Assembly (NCBI GenBank): GCA_030680355.1
Contig: JAUXVF010000031.1
Coordinates: forward strand, 496,001-560,000
From: Caulobacter sp.
GTDB lineage: Bacteria > Pseudomonadota > Alphaproteobacteria > Caulobacterales > Caulobacteraceae
Direction of reading: 5' to 3'
DNA length: 64,000 nt
The first letter of the stretch is position 1. Each line of letters opens with the position of its first letter. Below the pieces are notes generated by a model. That model was not told the DNA's origin and ran no database searches. It saw only the letters and a list, made by a program, of their open reading frames with translations. The position numbers and the translations under genes were made by a program. This document shows, piece by piece, positions 33,932-44,699 of the stretch.

Positions 33932-35061
33932 TGGGCGCCTCCTTGCGACCGAACCTGCGGTTGGGCCGTCGTCGCGACGCGCGGCTTGAAGAGGTCCGGC
34001 GACAGGACGATCGGGGCGGTGACGCCCTTGCCGTCGATGATCACCTTGTTGGACGCCGCCAGCACCCGCTCCATGGTCTCGATATAGAGACGATCACGGG
34101 TGACGCCGGGCGCCAGGCGATACTGCTCGTAGACCTGGTTGAAGCGTGCGGCTTCACCGGCCGCCTCGCGGACGACCTGGGCGCGGTAACCGATGGCCTG
34201 CTGCCGGATCTCGGCGGCCTTGCCTCGCGCCTCGTTCTGGAAGGACTCGGCGTTCTGGCTGGCGTTGTTCACGTCGCGAAAGGCGCCGACGACCTCCTTG
34301 GGCGGTCCGGCGTCGCTGATCTGGACGCCTTCGATGATGATGCCAGCCTGATAGCTGTCGAGGATTTCCTGCATCAGGGTCTGGACCTCGATCTGGATCT
34401 GGCCGCGATCGCGGCTGATGATCGGGTCCAGGGCCTTGCGACCGACGATCTCGCGCATGGCGCTCTCGGCCACCGCCTCGATCGTCTTCTCCGGGTCGTC
34501 GATGTTGAATAGATAGCGGCCAGGGTTGGCGACGCGCCACTGCACCGTGAACGACAGGTCGACGATGTTCTCGTCGCCGGTCAGCATCAGGTTCTCGACC
34601 TCGGCGCCGGGGGCGCCGCCGATCTGGGTTTCGCGGATAGTGGTGATGTCGACCTTTTCGGCCCGCTCAATGATCGGCAGGTGATAGCCGATGCCGGGAT
34701 TGTAGGACCGGGTCCAGGCGCCGAACGTGGTCACGACCGCTTCCTGACGGGCGCCGACGACGATGAAGCCGGATGCAAAAAAGAGGGCGGCCAGCGCGCC
34801 GGCTCCCAGGGTCAGGATGCGTCGCGAGGGCAGGCCGCCGGTTCCACCGCCGGATCCGCCGCCGCCGCCCGCGCCATTATTCATGCCGCGCAGCCATTCG
34901 ACGAGGCGCCGCTGCAGGTCGTTCAGGTCGGGAGGCGTCCCGGGTCCCCGGCCGCCGGGACCGCGTGGGCCGCCGGTCTGTCTGTTCTCGGGATTACCTT
35001 TGCCGCCGTTGGGAGGCGGCGAGCCCCAGGGTCCGGGGTTGACGTTGTCATTCCATGGCAT
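33928..35061 (-). CDS. hflK: HflK, SPFH-domain modulator of FtsH protease
   Basis: About 377 aa from the ATG at 35061, giving MPWNDNVNPGPWGSPPPNGG, the Gly/Pro/Asn-rich cytosolic start typical of HflK. One membrane anchor (ILTLGAGALAALFFASGFIVV) precedes the SPFH domain with GIGYHLPIIERAEKVDI and NLMLTGDENIVDLSFTVQWR. It forms a hetero-oligomeric cage with HflC around FtsH. The divergent mrp start is 103 bases away. The proposed start removes 35 residues the track includes. Confidence 0.93.
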   Translation of the reverse strand: MPWNDNVNPGPWGSPPPNGGKGNPENRQTGGPRGPGGRGPGTPPDLNDLQRRLVEWLRGMNNGAGGGGGSGGGTGGLPSRRILTLGAGALAALFFASGFIVVGARQEAVVTTFGAWTRSYNPGIGYHLPIIERAEKVDITTIRETQIGGAPGAEVENLMLTGDENIVDLSFTVQWRVANPGRYLFNIDDPEKTIEAVAESAMREIVGRKALDPIISRDRGQIQIEVQTLMQEILDSYQAGIIIEGVQISDAGPPKEVVGAFRDVNNASQNAESFQNEARGKAAEIRQQAIGYRAQVVREAAGEAARFNQVYEQYRLAPGVTRDRLYIETMERVLAASNKVIIDGKGVTAPIVLSPDLFKPRVATTAQPQVRSQGGAQ

Positions 35062-35164
35062 GGGCGGTGAGTTGCTTTTTCCGTCTGGGGTGAGGCGGGC
35101 TTGCAAGCCGGCGCGGTCATGCGGATATGAGACCCCTAGCCGCTCAAGGCAAGCTGATCCCGAC

Positions 35165-36262
35165 ATGACCTTTCATACATCTGCCGACCGAGACACCGCT
35201 TTGAACGCCCTTGACCAGATCAAGGACCCCTTATCCGGAAAGGGGTTGGCGGCCGCTGGGCTGGTGCAGGGACTGGTCCTGCGCGAGGGCAGGGCGGGCT
35301 TCATGCTGGAGGTGCCGGCCGCCGAAGCCGCGCGCTACGGCTCGGTTCGCGAGGCGGCGGAAAAAGTTCTCGCCAGCCTGCCGGGGATCGAAAAGGCCCA
35401 GGTCGTGCTGACCGCCGCCGCCGCCGAAGGGGCGACCCGGATGCGCAAGGGCGCGCGGGTGACGCCGGACGCCAAGGCGGCGCTGAAGCCGCGCAAGGAG
35501 GTCACCCGGCCCGAGAATGTCAAACGGGTCATCGCCATCGCCAGCGGCAAGGGCGGGGTCGGCAAGTCGACCGTCGCCGTCAATCTGGCCTGCGCCTTCG
35601 CCGGGCTGGGGCTGAGGGTCGGACTGCTCGACGCCGACGTCTACGGCCCCTCGGCGCCCCGGATGATGGGCGTCGACGGCGAGCCGCTCTACATCGACGG
35701 CAAGCTGCAGCCGTTGCAGGCCCACGGCGTCACGGTGATGTCGATCGGCTTCCTGGTCGACGAGGGTTCGCCGATGATCTGGCGCGGTCCGATGGCCTCG
35801 TCGGCGGTGCGCCAGATGGTCAATGACGTGCGCTGGGCGACGGCGGAGGAGCCGCTGGACCTGCTGCTGATCGACATGCCGCCGGGCACCGGCGACATCC
35901 ACCTGACCCTGGTCGAGAATTTCGCCGTCGATGGCGTGGTCATCGTCTCCACGCCCCAGGAGATCGCCCTGATCGACGCCCGCCGGGCGGTGGGCATGTT
36001 CCAGAAGACCGGCGCCAAAATCCTGGGCGTCATTGAGAATATGGCCTTCTTCGCCGATCCCTCGACCGGAGCGCCGATCCCCATCTTCGGGACCGGCGGC
36101 GCGCGGGCCGAGGCTAAACATCTGGGCGTGCCGCTGCTGGCCGAGATCCCCATCGAGATCGCCCTGCGTCAGGCCGGCGACGACGGCGCGCCCCTGACGG
36201 CGTCAGGCAGCGACAGCATCGCGGCCCAGGCCTTCAGGGCGGCGGCGAAGGCGCTGCTCTAG
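35165..36262 (+). CDS. apbC: Mrp/NBP35 family Fe-S carrier ATPase
   Basis: About 365 aa from the ATG at 35165 (MTFHTSADRD); the track start lies inside hflK. A MIP18/DUF59-like N-terminal domain (15-80) precedes the deviant Walker ATPase: AIASGKGGVGKSTVAVNLACA, DADVYGPSAPRMMG and the MPPGTGDIHLTL block. In Mrp of gamma-proteobacteria a CxxC follows ENM; here the site reads ENMAFFADPSTGAPIPIFG without cysteines, as I recall for other alphaproteobacteria. It loads iron-sulfur clusters on apo-proteins by inference. It meets the GPH pseudogene tail to tail. Confidence 0.9.
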   Translation: MTFHTSADRDTALNALDQIKDPLSGKGLAAAGLVQGLVLREGRAGFMLEVPAAEAARYGSVREAAEKVLASLPGIEKAQVVLTAAAAEGATRMRKGARVTPDAKAALKPRKEVTRPENVKRVIAIASGKGGVGKSTVAVNLACAFAGLGLRVGLLDADVYGPSAPRMMGVDGEPLYIDGKLQPLQAHGVTVMSIGFLVDEGSPMIWRGPMASSAVRQMVNDVRWATAEEPLDLLLIDMPPGTGDIHLTLVENFAVDGVVIVSTPQEIALIDARRAVGMFQKTGAKILGVIENMAFFADPSTGAPIPIFGTGGARAEAKHLGVPLLAEIPIEIALRQAGDDGAPLTASGSDSIAAQAFRAAAKALL

Positions 36263-37623
36263 GGAGTCTGGGCCGCCAGCAGGGCTGCGTCCCGGGCGTC
36301 CAGCGCCGCGCGGATCTCTGCGTGGCGACGGGCGTCGAGCCTGTAGCCGGCCAGCACCAGGACGCCGAGCAGGACCATGATCACCGGCGCCACGCCATAG
36401 ACCAGCCCCACGCCCCTTAGCGCTTCGGCCGTGTTGGCGGCGTCCGGGGCGGGGTTGAAGCCCAGTTGGTGGAGGATCAGGAAGCTGACGAAGACCATTG
36501 TCGAGGTGCCGATCTTGGCCGTCCCCGTGAACAGTCCATACAGCAGGCTGACGCGGTCCTGGCCGAGGTCCAGCCGAACCTCGTCGGCGACGTCGGCGAT
36601 CATCGCCCGGACCAGATAGACCAGTGCGCCCATGATGGCGCCGGCCGCGAACATCGCCGGGGCCATGATCTCGGTGCTGTGGGATGGCAGGACCACGATG
36701 GCGGCCTGGGCGATGGCGTAGCAGCCGGCCGCGGCGATCAGGGCGCTGTGCTTGCCGAACCGGTTGGCGGCGGCGGCCCACAGGGGCACCCCGAACAGGT
36801 TGCCGACAATGAACAGCAGCAGCATCAGATTGGCTTCGTCGGCGCTGTAGCCGCGCGCCTGACGGAAGAAGAACAGGTACAGCGGCGACGTCAGGCCCGG
36901 CGCGAGGGTGAACAGCAGGTCGGCCGCCAGCAGCCGGCGAACGGTGGGCTGACTGATCAGTCGGGTGAAATCGCGCCACCGCAGGCGGCCCGCTTCCTGG
37001 CGCCGGGGGGGAAGAACTTCGGGCGCGCCCAGCCCGATGAGCAGGACAGAGACCAGGGTGACCCCGACGATCAGCCGGCCCATCAGGGCCGGCCCCCCAG
37101 CGTTTGGTGGAGCCAGCAGGACCGGCGCCAGCAGAACGACGATGGCGCCCACCACGGTGGCGGCCTGCTCCCAGGCAAACAGTCGGCACCGCTCGTGATA
37201 GCTGGCCGCCAGCGACGCCCCCCAGCCCGCCAGAGACAGCGCCACCATCGAAAAGCCCAGGTAGAGGACCACCAGCCAGCCAGCCAGGTAGCCTTGGCTG
37301 ACCCCGCCGTCAGGCGTGAACAGCATGTAGGCCCCGAGCATGAAGGGCGCCGCCCCGGCCAGCAGCCATGCCCGCTAGCGGCCGATCGGCGTGCGGGTCC
37401 GGTCGATGAGCAGACCCAGGATCGGATCGAGGGCGATATCGGCCAGCTTTACCAGGGCGAAGATGGCGCCCACCGCCAGCAGGGACAGGCCCAACTCGCC
37501 GGCATAGTGGTTGGGCAGATAGACGAGCAGCGGCGTGCCCAGGGCGCCCATCGACAGGGCGCCGGCCGAAAAGGCGGCGATCGTGCGCGCCGGCAATCGC
37601 GGCGCGGCTTCCGTTGTGGCCAC
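36259..37623 (-). pseudogene. GPH-family MFS transporter broken by one in-frame TAG
   Basis: The full reading frame is 455 codons from GTG 37623, the same length as the adjacent paralogue (453 aa). At 37375-37377 the paralogue has Tyr after DRTRTRIGR but here the frame reads IGR-TAG-RAWLLAGAAPF, a single base change (TAC or TAT to TAG). The frame stays open on both sides, so the ORF track shows two pieces of 117 and 360 aa. Hydrophobic segments are intact. It may be a fresh pseudogene, a readthrough product, or a sequencing error. It was probably a cation-coupled sugar or glycoside symporter. Confidence 0.8.
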
Positions 37624-37768
37624 GGCTGTCCCCCCGGACGACTCGAATAGCGCTGTTATCAGAGTCACGCGCTGACGCTGGGGAAGATCAACCCGTTTCT
37701 GCGACGGGAGGTCACGGGACGCCACCAAATCAGGGTCGGTTGACGTCCTGCCGGAGACGCAGGCGGCG

Positions 37769-39130
37769 TCAGCCCGTGGCGGCGACCAGGGCCGCGTCCC
37801 GGGCCTCCAGCGCCGCGCGGATCTCGTCGTGGCGACGGGCGTCGAGCTTGTAGCCGGTCATCACCACCGCGCCGAGCATGACCAGGATCACCGGGGCGAC
37901 GCCATAGGTCAGCACCAGGCCGCGCATGGCCTCGGAAGTGTTGACCACGTCGGGAGCAGCGTTGAAGCCCACCCGGTCGAGGATCAGGAAGGTGACGAAC
38001 ACCGCCGCCGCCGTGCCGACCTTGGCCGTGCTGGTGACCAGGGCATAAAGCAGGCCGATGCGGTCCTGGCCGGTTTCCAGTCGGACCTCGTCGCCGACGT
38101 CGGCGACCATGGCCCGGATCAGGAAGCTGAGGGCCCCCAGGATGGCCCCGGCGATGAACATGCCCGGTCCCATGAGTTCGATCGATCTGGCCGGCAGAAG
38201 CACGATCACCCCCTGGGCGACCGCATACAGCGCCGCGGCGGTCATCAGGGTGCGATGCTTGCCGAAGCGGCGGGCCGCCGCCGCCCACAGAGGCGCGCCG
38301 AACATGCTGCCGACAATGAACACCAGCAGCATCAGATTGGCTTCGGTGGCGGTGTAGCCGCGGGCCTGGCGGAAGAAGAACAGATACAGCGGCGAGGTGA
38401 TCGCCGGACCGAGCGTGAACAGCAGGTCCGCGGCCAGCAACCGCTTCATGGTCGGCCGCATGATCAGGGTGGGGAAGTCGCGCAGGCGCAGGCGGTCGAC
38501 GTCGTCGCGTCGGGGCGGAATCGGTTCGGGCACCCCCAGGGCCACGATCAGGGTAGTGACGGGGATGGAGGCGATGATCAACCAGCCCATCATCGGCACG
38601 ATCGCCACCTCGGACGGATCGACCAGGGAGGGCAGCAGCAGGACAGCGATAGCGCCCAGCACGCTGACCACATGGCCCCAGGCGAACAGCCTCGATCGCT
38701 CGTGATAGCTGGTCGCCAGCACCGCCCCCCAGGCGGCCTGGGACAGGACGACAATCGAAAAGCCCAGGTAGAGAACCACCAGCCAGAAGGCCAGATAGGC
38801 CTCGCCGACGCCTTTCTCGGCCAGGAACAGCATCCATACGCCGGCCATCAGCAGCGGGGCGCCGGCGATCAGCCAGGCCCGGTAGCGACCGATCCGCGTG
38901 CGGGTGCGGTCCATCAGCAGGCCGACGGTCGGATCAAAGGCGATGTCGAGCACCTTGATCAGGGCGAAAATCGAGCCGACCGCGACCAGGGAAATACCCA
39001 GCAATCCCGCGTAGTGGTTGGGCAGATAGACGAGCAGCGGTGTGCTCAACGCCCCGACCGGCACCGTGGCCATTGAGAAGGCGGCTATGGTCCGGGCCGG
39101 CAGTCGCCGTCCGGTGTCAGTGCTGCTCAC
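37769..39130 (-). CDS. GPH-family (glycoside-pentoside-hexuronide) cation symporter, MFS
   Basis: A 453-aa inner-membrane protein from a GTG start with about 12 hydrophobic segments. Early FDPTVGLLMDRTRTRIGRYRAW matches the GPH loop (D..G..DRT) and NLMLLVFIVGSMFGAPLW..AARRFGKH is the internal repeat. The neighbouring pseudogene is a paralogue sharing long blocks such as TPLLVYLPNHYAG. Substrate is a sugar-like molecule by family inference; no catabolic genes are adjacent. The short gap (145 bp) suggests tandem duplication of the transporter gene. Confidence 0.85.
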   Translation of the reverse strand: MSSTDTGRRLPARTIAAFSMATVPVGALSTPLLVYLPNHYAGLLGISLVAVGSIFALIKVLDIAFDPTVGLLMDRTRTRIGRYRAWLIAGAPLLMAGVWMLFLAEKGVGEAYLAFWLVVLYLGFSIVVLSQAAWGAVLATSYHERSRLFAWGHVVSVLGAIAVLLLPSLVDPSEVAIVPMMGWLIIASIPVTTLIVALGVPEPIPPRRDDVDRLRLRDFPTLIMRPTMKRLLAADLLFTLGPAITSPLYLFFFRQARGYTATEANLMLLVFIVGSMFGAPLWAAAARRFGKHRTLMTAAALYAVAQGVIVLLPARSIELMGPGMFIAGAILGALSFLIRAMVADVGDEVRLETGQDRIGLLYALVTSTAKVGTAAAVFVTFLILDRVGFNAAPDVVNTSEAMRGLVLTYGVAPVILVMLGAVVMTGYKLDARRHDEIRAALEARDAALVAATG

Positions 39131-39217
39131 AGATTATCCCCCGGGCGACTCTCATTGGCCGCCCGGGCAGGATCAGACCTTGCCCTTGGGGAAGAGCAAA
39201 TGAATTTATCTACAGGC

Positions 39218-40123
39218 TCAGCCGCCCGCCATCTTGCGGAAGAACTTCTGACCCTGTTCGCCGCCGGCGAAATAGGCCTTGGCCTGGCTGTCGTCAGTGA
39301 TCTTGGCCCAGTTGTCGCGGACTTCCTCGACCGACAGGCCGTCTTCGCCGAGGTAGACGCCCTCGGTTTCGACGATCTTTGACAGGGCGAAGGCGCCGGC
39401 GCCGGCGGTCAGGATGGCGCCGGTGGGGGCTTCGTCGCTGGCCAGGAAGACCACGCCCGGGGTCACATACTCGGGCTTCAGCTTTTCCAGCACTTCCGGC
39501 GGCATCAGACCTTCGGTCATCCGCGTGGCGGCGACCGGGCTGATGGCGTTGATGTGGATGTTGTTCTTCTGGCCCTCGAGCTTGATGGTGTTCATGAAGC
39601 CGATGATGCCCAGCTTGGCGGCGCCATAGTTGGACTGGCCGAAGTTGCCGTACAGGCCCGACGAGGAGGTGGTGACCACGATCCGCCCGTAGTTCTGGGC
39701 CTTCATGATCTCCCAGACCGCCTTGGTCGGCTTCATGGTGCCCATGAGATGGACGTCGACGACCAGGGCGAAGTCCTCGATGGTCATCTTGGAGAATGAC
39801 TTGTCGCGCAGGATGCCGGCGTTGGCGATCAGGATGTCGATCCGGCCCCAGGCGTCCATGGCGTCCTTGACCATCCGGGCGACGCCCGCGTCGTCGGTGA
39901 CCGACGAGCCGTTGGCCAGGGCTTCGCCGCCCAGCGCCTTGATCTCTGCGACGACCGCCTCGGCTGCGGCGGAGTTGCCACCCGAACCGTCCATCGTGCC
40001 GCCCAGGTCATTGACCAGGACCTTGGCGCCGCGTCGGGCGAGCTCCAGAGCATGCTGGCGACCCAGGCCGCCGCCGGCCCCCGTGACGATCGCGACTTTC
40101 CCGTCGAAGCGGATATCGGCCAT
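39218..40123 (-). CDS. SDR-family dehydrogenase (3-hydroxyacyl-CoA-like)
   Basis: A 301-aa short-chain dehydrogenase. Cofactor site VAIVTGAGGGLGRQHALELA, acidic DLGG that favours NAD, NANAGIL structural motif, and the catalytic Ser in TTSSSGLYGNFGQSNYGAAKLG with the YxxxK. The pattern LVNDLGGTMDGSG and DGLSVEEVRDNW resembles the dehydrogenase half of peroxisomal MFE-2 (17-beta-HSD4) and its bacterial counterparts, so (3R)-hydroxyacyl-CoA oxidation is likely. It starts 80 bases from csoR; no hydratase partner adjacent. Confidence 0.88.
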   Translation of the reverse strand: MADIRFDGKVAIVTGAGGGLGRQHALELARRGAKVLVNDLGGTMDGSGGNSAAAEAVVAEIKALGGEALANGSSVTDDAGVARMVKDAMDAWGRIDILIANAGILRDKSFSKMTIEDFALVVDVHLMGTMKPTKAVWEIMKAQNYGRIVVTTSSSGLYGNFGQSNYGAAKLGIIGFMNTIKLEGQKNNIHINAISPVAATRMTEGLMPPEVLEKLKPEYVTPGVVFLASDEAPTGAILTAGAGAFALSKIVETEGVYLGEDGLSVEEVRDNWAKITDDSQAKAYFAGGEQGQKFFRKMAGG

Positions 40124-40203
40124 GTGCGTGTTTCCCTGCGCTGAACCAGTGTTCGGTTTTCGCGGGCGTTTTGCGGCGCAGCGAGGAAGGCGTCAAGCGG
40201 GGG

Positions 40204-40479
40204 TTACCCCCGGCTGCGCCCGAACACCGCCATCAGTTCGGCCACCTTGCGGCGCTGCTCGTCGGCGTCGCCGCTGGCGATGGCGTGGTCGACGCAGTGG
40301 GCGACATGGTCGCGCAGCACCTCTTCCTCGACCTTGCGGAGGGCGGCCTGGACGGCGGCGATCTGGGTGACCACGTCGATGCAGTAGCGGTCGTCGGTAA
40401 TCATCTTTGACAGGCCGCGCACCTGACCTTCGATGCGGTTCAGGCGTTTGGTCACAGAGATCTTGGTGTCGAGCTGCAT
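40204..40479 (-). CDS. csoR: CsoR-type copper-sensing repressor
   Basis: A 91-aa all-helical CsoR/RcnR family protein. Cys33 (DDRYCIDV), His58 and Cys62 (LRDHVAHC) have exactly the CsoR Cu(I) ligand spacing C-24-H-3-C, which separates it from formaldehyde (FrmR) and Ni/Co (RcnR) types. It is divergent from copA with palindromes in the 79-base gap, so it probably represses copA until Cu(I) binds. The start ATG lies 6 bases from the first palindrome. Confidence 0.9.
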   Translation of the reverse strand: MQLDTKISVTKRLNRIEGQVRGLSKMITDDRYCIDVVTQIAAVQAALRKVEEEVLRDHVAHCVDHAIASGDADEQRRKVAELMAVFGRSRG

Positions 40480-40485
40480 ATTATA

Positions 40486-40524
40486 TACCCCCTGGGGGTA
40501 GAAATTGATACCGGGTAGGGGTAT
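40486..40524. promoter_or_regulatory. CsoR operator candidates between csoR and copA
   Basis: A perfect 15-bp palindrome TACCCCCTGGGGGTA (40486-40500) and a second ATACC-7-GGTAT (40508-40524) lie side by side in the divergent gap. CsoR-family operators are GC-tract palindromes of this kind (TACCC...GGGTA). The first lies right at the csoR start, consistent with autorepression. Confidence 0.75.
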
Positions 40525-40558
40525 CTATAGCGCGTCGATCCGATCCGGAGAAGTCCTG

Positions 40559-42919
<2,361 letters not shown>

Positions 42920-42923
42920 GGGT

Positions 42924-43919
42924 CTATTTGGCCTTCTTCGCGGTCATGACCTTCGGCGGGGCGCGTTTCTCGCCGGCCTTGAAGCCCGGCTTCATGAACT
43001 TGACCAGCACCCGCTGGCCGATCAGCAGGGGGGCGCCGTCGGCGCTGACGACGATCTCGACAACCCGCTCGTCGCTGCGCTGGGTGGGGTCGTCGGAGGC
43101 CAGCTTGCGGGCCCCGAACACGGCGGCGCGGCGCAGGACCGTGCCGACATAGGTCTTGCCGGGGTCGGATTCCGGCTGGATCTCGACAGCCTGCCGGTCG
43201 GTGACGTGGGGGATGTCGGCCTCGACGATCTCGGCGCGGACGATGCGGGCGGTGTCGGGCTCAAGGTCGAACATGTTGGAGACGTTCAGGGTCGAGGCGC
43301 CGGCGCCGGGATTGGCGTAACGGCGGGCAATACGGCCGTCGGTCGGGGCGCGAATGATGGTCAGCTCCTGACCGTATTCGGCCTCGCGCAGGGCGGCCGT
43401 CGCGGTGGCCACCGTGGCGCGCTGGGCGACGATCTGGGCCTCCCAGTCGCGGATCTGGTCGCGCTGGGTGTCGAGCTTCTGGCGGGCGACGAAATTGCTG
43501 TCGATCAGGCCCTCCAGGCGTTTGTATTCGCGGCGGGCGGCGTCGAGCTTGACCTGCATGACGCCGATCTGGGCCTGGGCCTGGCCGACCTGGGCGCGAG
43601 CCCGCTGGACGGCCAGCCGCGCCTCGTCATCTTCCTGACGGGCCAGCACCTGGCCGGCGACGACGCGCTCGCCCTCCTGGACATAGACGGACTTGACCAC
43701 GCCGCCGCGGCGGGCGGCGACCTGGATCATGCCGCCCTCGACGTCGGCCTTGCCATTGGCGATGGCGGCGTAGGGGCTGGGCGCGGTCTGGGTGGCTTCC
43801 GCCTCCAGGGTCTTCTTCTTGGCCTCGGCCTGGCTCTTCATGAACAGCCCGCCGCCGACCGCGACGGCGGCCAGAATGGCGAGAACCCAGAACCAGCGGC
43901 TACGGAGAAAGCCGAACAT
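42924..43919 (-). CDS. HlyD-type membrane fusion protein of an ABC exporter
   Basis: A 331-aa adaptor with an N-terminal membrane anchor FWVLAILAAVAVGGGLFM, lipoyl/barrel-sandwich halves (MIQVAARRGGVVKSVYVQEG and IIRAPTDGRIARR) flanking a coiled-coil (about 95-165), then a beta-barrel with VGTVLRRAAVFGA. It is the last gene of a set that encodes permease, ATPase and adaptor in the order of the DevBCA class. The adaptor bridges to an outer-membrane channel such as TolC. Substrate unknown. Confidence 0.85.
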   Translation of the reverse strand: MFGFLRSRWFWVLAILAAVAVGGGLFMKSQAEAKKKTLEAEATQTAPSPYAAIANGKADVEGGMIQVAARRGGVVKSVYVQEGERVVAGQVLARQEDDEARLAVQRARAQVGQAQAQIGVMQVKLDAARREYKRLEGLIDSNFVARQKLDTQRDQIRDWEAQIVAQRATVATATAALREAEYGQELTIIRAPTDGRIARRYANPGAGASTLNVSNMFDLEPDTARIVRAEIVEADIPHVTDRQAVEIQPESDPGKTYVGTVLRRAAVFGARKLASDDPTQRSDERVVEIVVSADGAPLLIGQRVLVKFMKPGFKAGEKRAPPKVMTAKKAK

Positions 43920-43937
43920 GAAATGTCCCTTCAGAAG

Positions 43938-44699
43938 TCAGTGGCTGAGCGGCGCGGGATTGAGGTCGGGCGTGCGCCGAACGTCATCCAGGATGCGGCC
44001 GTCTTCGATGTGGATGACCCGGTCGGCATAGGCTTCCAGACGCGGGTCGTGAGTCACGCAGATCACCGCCGCGCCGTGCTCGGTCGCGGCGCGACGCAGC
44101 AGACGGATGACGACCTGGCCGTTTTCACCGTCGAGGGCCGATGTCGGCTCGTCGGCGAAGATCAGGTTGGGGGCCTTGGCCAGGGCCCGGGCGATGGCCA
44201 CCCGCTGCTTCTCGCCGCCGGACAGTTCCGACGGGCGCTGGTTGACCTTGGGACCCATGCCGACCTCTTCGAGCGCGGCCTGGGCGCGGGCGTAGGCCTC
44301 GCTCTTCGAGGCGCCCTGATAGTGCAGGGCCGTCATCACCTGCTGCCGGGCGGTGAGGGCGGGGAACAGGTTGAAGCCCTGGAAGATGAAGCCGCAGTGA
44401 TCGAGCCGGAAGCGGTCGATCCGTCCGGGCGACAGCTTCCACAGGTCGTCGGCTTCCAGCACGCGAACCTTGCCCTCATCGGGCTTGAGCAGGCCCGACA
44501 GCGTCGCCACAAGGGTCGACTTGCCTGAACCGGACGGACCCATGACCATGGTCACGTCGCCGTGGCAGGCGTCGAAATCCACCGATTTGAGCACTTCGAT
44601 ATGGGTGCGGCCGGTCTTGAACCGTTTGACCAGGCCCCTGGCCTCGATCGCCTTTTCGCCGAGCTTGTGGCTGTTGTTCATCCTGAGGGGCGCGTTCAT
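43938..44699 (-). CDS. ABC exporter ATPase subunit (DevA/LolD-like)
   Basis: About 253 aa from the ATG at 44699; the track frame extends antisense-like upstream. Walker A MGPSGSGKSTLVATLSG, signature LSGGEKQRVAIARALAK, Walker B LIFADEPTSALDG and the H-loop VCVTHD are all present. It overlaps the permease stop by four bases (ATGA). Drives the FtsX-like permease, with HlyD adaptor encoded downstream. Confidence 0.92.
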   Translation of the reverse strand: MNAPLRMNNSHKLGEKAIEARGLVKRFKTGRTHIEVLKSVDFDACHGDVTMVMGPSGSGKSTLVATLSGLLKPDEGKVRVLEADDLWKLSPGRIDRFRLDHCGFIFQGFNLFPALTARQQVMTALHYQGASKSEAYARAQAALEEVGMGPKVNQRPSELSGGEKQRVAIARALAKAPNLIFADEPTSALDGENGQVVIRLLRRAATEHGAAVICVTHDPRLEAYADRVIHIEDGRILDDVRRTPDLNPAPLSH

